Notes under the pieces: model-generated
Database searches by the model: none
Told to the model about the DNA's origin: nothing
What the model saw: the letters and a program-made list of their open reading frames with translations, nothing else
Assembly (NCBI GenBank): GCA_033675265.1
Contig: JAUJYZ010000092.1
Location: forward strand, 35,001 to 99,000
Source of the DNA: Actinostola sp. cb2023
Taxonomy: Eukaryota; Cnidaria; Anthozoa; Actiniaria; Actinostolidae
Length of the DNA stretch: 64,000 bases
Reading direction: 5' to 3'
Shown: positions 60,701 to 64,000 of the stretch, piece after piece
Position numbering within the stretch: the stretch's first letter is position 1
How the letters are laid out: each line of letters starts with the position of its first letter
Position numbers and translations under genes: made by a program

Positions 60701-63649
60701 TGATGAGGATGGACATGTGATGGTTGTGGTGAATGTGATAGTGATTAGAAGTGAAGTTTGGGGTGGTTATGATGATGATGGAGTGATGATGATGAGGATG
60801 GACATGTGATGGGTTGTGGTGAATGTGATAGTGATTAGAAGTGAAGTTTGGGGTGGTTATGATGATGATGGAGTGATGATGATGAGGATGGACATGTGAT
60901 GGTTGTGGTGAATGTGATAGTGATTAGAAGTGAAGTTTGGGGTGGTTATGATGATGATGGAGTGATGATGATGAGGATGGACATGTGATGGTTGTGGTGA
61001 ATGTGATAGTGATTAGAAGTGAAGTTTGGGGTGGTTATGATGATGATGGAGTGATGATGATGAGGATGGACATGTGATGGTTGTGGTGAATGTGATAGTG
61101 ATTAGAAGTGAAGTTTGGGGTGGTTATGATGATGATGGAGAGTGATGATGATGAGGATGGACATGTGATGGTTGTGGTGAATGTGATAGTGATTAGAAGT
61201 GAAGTTTGGGGTGGTTATGATGATGATGGAGTGATGATGATGAGGATGGACATGTGATGGTTGTGGTGAATGTGATAGTGATTAGAAGTGAAGTTTGGGG
61301 TGGTTATGATGATGATGGAGTGATGATGATGAGGATGGACATGTGATGGTTGTGGTGAATGTGATAGTGATTAGAAGTGAAGTTTGGGGTGGTTATGATG
61401 ATGATGGAGTGATGAGGATGAGGATGGACATGTGATGGTTGTGGTGAATGTGATAGTGATTAGAAGTGAAGTTTGGGGTGGTTATGATGATGATGGAGTG
61501 ATGATGATGAGGATGGACATGTGATGGTTGTGGTGAATGTGATAGTGATTAGAAGTGAAGTTTGGGGTGGTTATGATGATGATGGAGTGATGATGATGAG
61601 GATGGACATGTGATGGTTGTGGTGAATGTGATAGTGATTAGAAGTGAAGTTTGGGGTGGTTATGATGATGATGGAGTGATGATGATGAGGATGGACATGT
61701 GATGGTTGTGGTGAATGTGATAGTGATTAGAAGTGAAGTTTGGGGTGGTTATGATGATGATGGAGTGATGATGATGAGGATGGACATGTGATGGTTGTGG
61801 TGAATGTGATAGTGATTAGAAGTGAAGTTTGGGGTGGTTATGATGATGATGAGAGTGATGATGATGAGGATGGACATGTGATGGTTGTGGTGAATGTGAT
61901 AGTGATTAGAAGTGAAGTTTGGGGTGGTTATGATGATGATGGAGTGATGATGATGAGGATGGACATGTGATGGTTGTGGTGAATGTGATAGTGATTAGAA
62001 GTGAAGTTTGGGGTGGTTATGATGATGATGGAGTGATGATGATGAGGATGGACATGTGATGGTTGTGGTGAATGTGATAGTGATTAGAAGTGAAGTTTGG
62101 GGTGGTTATGATGATGATGGAGTGATGATGATGAGGATGGACATGTGATGGTTGTGGTGAATGTGATAGTGATTAGAAGTGAAGTTTGGGGTGGTTATGA
62201 TGATGATGGAGTGATGATGATGAGGATGGACATGTGATGGTTGTGGTGAATGTGATAGTGATTAGAAGTGAAGTTTGGGGTGGTTATGATGATGATGGAG
62301 TGATGATGATGAGGATGGACATGTGATGGTTGTGGTGAATGTGATAGTGATTAGAAGTGAAGTTTGGGGTGGTTATGATGATGATGGAGTGATGATGATG
62401 AGGATGGACATGTGATGGTTGTGGTGAATGTGATAGTGATTAGAAGTGAAGTTTGGGGTGGTTATGATGATGATGGAGTGATGATGATGAGGATGGACAT
62501 GTGATGGTTGTGGTGATGTGATAGTGGTGAATGTGATATGATGATGATGGAGTGATGATGATGAGGATGGAAGTTTGGGGAATGTGGTTGATTGATGATG
62601 ATGTGATGATGATGATGATGAGGATGGACATGTGATGGTTGTGGTGAATGTACATGTAATAGTGATTAGAAGTGAAGATTGGGGTGGTTATGATGATGAT
62701 GGAGATGATGGTTGTGATGATTGGAGTGGTGGTAATGATGATGATGATGATTATTAATTAAGTGATGACATGGGTACTGGTTATGATTGATGAAGACAGT
62801 GATGATGTTTGTAATGTGTATTTACTGTAGTAGTGGTAAGATGATTAGATGATTATTCTGCTGACTTAATACAAATCATGAATTCATACAATTCCTTCTA
62901 TTTCTCTCTCAGTCCTACTCAATGCGCAATGGTGTTCTTGGAGCAATGGGTGAAATAGTGCAGAGAGTGCTCAGTACTGGTGAATTAGATGACAATGCTA
63001 AGAATCTCAGGGATCAGTTTCTTGATAAACTAGAGGTACAATATAGTCCAGATAATACATGTACATTGTACATGTGTTGGTCCTGAAGATGTACATGTAC
63101 GTGTATCCATCTACATGTACATTTTTACAACACTTGTCAAATTTCTTGTGCGCTGATTGGATAAGAGCCATTGTCGATAAGAGGACAGATGCATAGAATG
63201 ATGTTTCGCTCGCGCACGGAACCAGCGCGCGCTTGAATCAGATTTTCTTTCAAATTTATTTGTCGTTTTGGGAGCGTTTTCCGCTTTCCTGAGTAAATAT
63301 TGTTGTAAAAAAACAACAATTCGAACATGGTTTACCATTGTCTGTACTCTTATCGACAACGGATGACGCCATAAAATGTTCAAAACTTTGCAGTGAAACA
63401 ACTTGTGTAAGTAGAATTTTTTTTTTCTTGACCAAACAGTCCCACCTTCATGATACCAATGCCTATGTACGCAGTAAAGTCCTACAGATATGGCTACAAC
63501 TGTGCAACAAGATGGTGATACCATTACCAAGGCAACAACATCTACTGGAGTTAGTCATTGGCCGTTTACAGGACAAATCAACCAGTGTACGGAAATATGC
63601 AGTGCAACTACTGAAGAGCTTCCTTGTCAACAACCCATTTGGAGCAAAT
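51760..63649 (+). CDS. NCAPD2: Condensin complex subunit 1 (CAP-D2), first eleven exons
   Basis: HEAT-repeat subunit of condensin I, which compacts chromosomes in mitosis. Exons, all phase-consistent: 51760-51874, 52111-52186, 52746-52804, 53814-53908, 54117-54200, 55012-55172, 56283-56404, 56749-56872, 57682-57829, 62913-63035 and 63440-63649, giving 439 codons, about the N-terminal third of a ~1400-residue protein. The start [16 protein letters not shown] fits the family. Matching landmarks are [91 protein letters not shown] and [14 protein letters not shown]. All lie in the Cnd1 N-terminal and first HEAT regions. The last exon ends with a GTATGT donor, so the gene continues beyond the window. 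Exon 9 has a tandemly repeated 3' end (57830-58357), and the introns carry many MITEs and satellites. Confidence 0.95.
52363..52578. mobile_element. 216-bp Tc1/mariner-type MITE in NCAPD2 intron 2
   Basis: CAGTGAGGACACACTAACCG at the left end and its complement at the right, flanked by TA on both sides. The inner arms match as well (AATCAGATTACA, AAAATAATCGCATTCCAACA). Non-coding. Confidence 0.85.
52828..53143. mobile_element. G-tract element (GGGGGGTACTC ends) in NCAPD2 intron 3
   Basis: Starts GGGGGGTACTCAGGGGTATC and ends GATACCCCTGAGTACCCCCC. The interior is rich in CCCCAAAAAGTCC motifs. Clear inverted ends of about 25 bp. Third copy of the type in this window. Confidence 0.75.
53165..53318. 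mobile_element. 154-bp hairpin MITE in NCAPD2 intron 3
   Basis: CCTGGTTGTACGAAA on the left and TTTCGTACAACCAGG on the right; inner arms share ATAGTGCTATCT and GGATAAATCCTTATC. An ATA/AAT run lies in the loop. Confidence 0.7.
54389..54816. mobile_element. ~430-bp palindromic MITE in NCAPD2 intron 5
   Basis: Ends GTCATTTCAGAAAA and TTTTCAGAAATGAC, followed inward by GTCGCTGACTGGCCTCAC and its near-complement, then CTAGACCGAACGGGAGT and complement. Open frames inside are incidental. Confidence 0.75.
55225..55510 (+). repeat. CTTAATAGAGGTGAC repeat array in NCAPD2 intron 6
   Basis: About nine tandem copies of an 18-bp unit (TTAATAGAGGTGACTGC), bounded by CAAACTTCTATTAAGC and its complement at the far end. 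A diverged relative is at 38698-38892. Confidence 0.85.
55755..55830. repeat. GATCAAAA...TTCTCC palindrome copy
   Basis: One more copy of the palindromic family at 24650-24920 and 29455-29640, here in NCAPD2 intron 6. Confidence 0.55.
55844..56139. mobile_element. ~296-bp palindromic MITE in NCAPD2 intron 6
   Basis: Ends GTCATCCTCGGGAACCCAGG and the complement; ACTGTCC occurs on both sides of the element. Inner arms share CTGTCGCTTG-like and TACCCCTGGGAACA motifs. A central stretch has ACCAATCAGAAACGAG. Confidence 0.7.
56890..57285 (+). repeat. GGAGGAGATGGGAGG purine minisatellite in NCAPD2 intron 8
   Basis: About 395 bp of A/G-only sequence built from GGGAGGGGAGGAGAT units, starting some 20 bp after the exon 8 donor. 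The Gly/Glu/Arg frames are artefacts. Confidence 0.95.
57830..58357 (+). repeat. Eight in-frame 66-bp duplications of NCAPD2 exon 9's 3' end, each with a splice donor
   Basis: After the first donor at 57830 come eight exact-length 66-bp units (57830, 57896, 57962, 58028, 58094, 58160, 58226, 58292), each made of GTAAGCAGAATACCATCC... through ...TTTGGATGGAGAG. Every unit starts with GTAAG, or GTGAG in one internal unit, so the sequence offers nine donors including the last at 58358. The unit is 22 codons and stays open, so use of any later donor would add whole 22-residue copies of a HEAT helix ([20 protein letters not shown]). Use of the first donor gives the normal family length. Confidence 0.93.
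58430..58745. mobile_element. 'tcaataagagtacagac' palindromic elements in NCAPD2 intron 9
   Basis: GTCAATAAGAGTACAGACAC at ~58466 and its complement at ~58619 bound an AT-rich centre; a second partial copy (ATCAATGAGAGTACAGAC) follows at ~58713. Same family as 30128-30304 and 63115-63400. Confidence 0.65.
58985..62720 (+). repeat. 89-bp minisatellite, about 40 copies, in NCAPD2 intron 9
   Basis: Near-identical 89-bp units (GATGGACATGTGATGGTTGT, GATTAGAAGTGAAGTTTGGG, GTTATGATGATGATGGAGTG) run for ~3.7 kb. Variation is mainly loss of an ATG triplet, an extra G, or GATGAGGATGAGG for GATGATGATGAGG. The last few copies near 62510-62720 are rearranged. Within each unit a GAT/ATG trinucleotide stretch is likely the source of slippage. 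Confidence 0.97.
63115..63400. mobile_element. Palindromic element of the 'tcgataagag' family in NCAPD2 intron 10
   Basis: CATTGTCGATAAGAGGACAG at ~63170 and CTGTACTCTTATCGACAACG at ~63343 bound the element; GATTGGATAAGAGCC and CGCGCGC-type motifs lie inside. It ends about 40 bp before the exon 11 acceptor. Confidence 0.65.
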
Positions 63650-64000
63650 GTATGTATTATCATTTACTAAATATGCAATGTAGCACATATACTACACATG
63701 CTCTTATTGGTCAATTAGCGGGCCGTAACTTCCAGTACGGCCTGCTGAAAACAGAAAAGTAAGGAAAAAGCTATATAAATAAATATCTTATTATTAAACC
63801 TCGTTTGCTCGGTCTGTACGAGAAGTTATGGATCCTCGTATTTCCCCACTTTTTATGGCCAGCGAGCTACACGCTTGGGTCATAAGGCCGTGTGAAAAAA
63901 CTAGTCCATAGCTTCCCGTACATACATGTACCTCTTAATAAGAGTTATATACAGGCTCTCTTTGGCCCAGACCCCCAAGCCTTTGGACTGCTCTGGGTAG
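63650..64000 (+). other. Start of NCAPD2 intron 11, window edge
   Basis: From the GTATGT donor to the end there is no further NCAPD2 exon. A GGTCAATTAGCGGGCCGTAA and CTCGTTTGCTCGGTCTGTAC region looks like repeat DNA, but no pairing partner is seen before the window ends. Confidence 0.5.

Overview
The window looks like nuclear DNA of a marine invertebrate, most likely an anthozoan cnidarian (moderate confidence). The reasons are intron-rich metazoan genes with GT/AG splice sites, AT-rich intergenic DNA, no bacterial-type operons, and a dense load of short palindromic DNA transposons and minisatellites. The repeat types (G-tract elements with internal GGTACTC or GTACTC, CACAGG-ended elements, 'tcaataagagtacagac' palindromes) are of the kind I associate with coral and sea-anemone genomes; that is recall, not a search.

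Layout, left to right. (1) 0.1-1.2 kb: a palindromic transposon with 10-bp flanking duplications. (2) 5.7-7.35 kb, + strand: a complete three-exon class A GPCR with degenerate activation motifs. (3) 8.15-16.9 kb: an 8.7-kb composite DNA transposon with long inverted ends made of a 326-bp arm plus a ~172-bp minisatellite, a 9-bp target duplication, a truncated three-exon internal gene and a nested 1.3-kb element with a 7-bp duplication. (4) 18.2-20.6 kb, - strand: the 3' part of a serine-rich, probably disordered protein gene. (5) 25.0-26.7 kb: two abutting minisatellites. (6) 27.1-29.4 kb, - strand: a two-exon gene with an N-terminal Cys cluster and a long glutamate-rich heptad-repeat region. 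(7) 35.1-49.75 kb, - strand: a tandem cluster of three SLC7A/CAT cationic amino acid transporter units. Only the most downstream unit is complete in itself; the other two lack 3' exons but end in compatible splice phases. A 4.3-kb inverted-repeat transposon carrying a broken PIN/XPG-like nuclease gene sits inside the cluster. (8) 51.76-63.65 kb, + strand: the first eleven coding exons of NCAPD2 (condensin I subunit D2), running off the right edge. Exon 9 ends in a 66-bp tandem duplication that repeats the splice donor, and the next intron holds about 40 copies of an 89-bp minisatellite.

The genes do not form one pathway. The CAT units are a local family expansion; NCAPD2 is a housekeeping chromosome-condensation gene; the GPCR is a receptor. 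Much of the rest is transposon or satellite sequence. Splice junctions were placed by eye from GT/AG signals, reading-frame phase and fit to the protein family, without transcript data.
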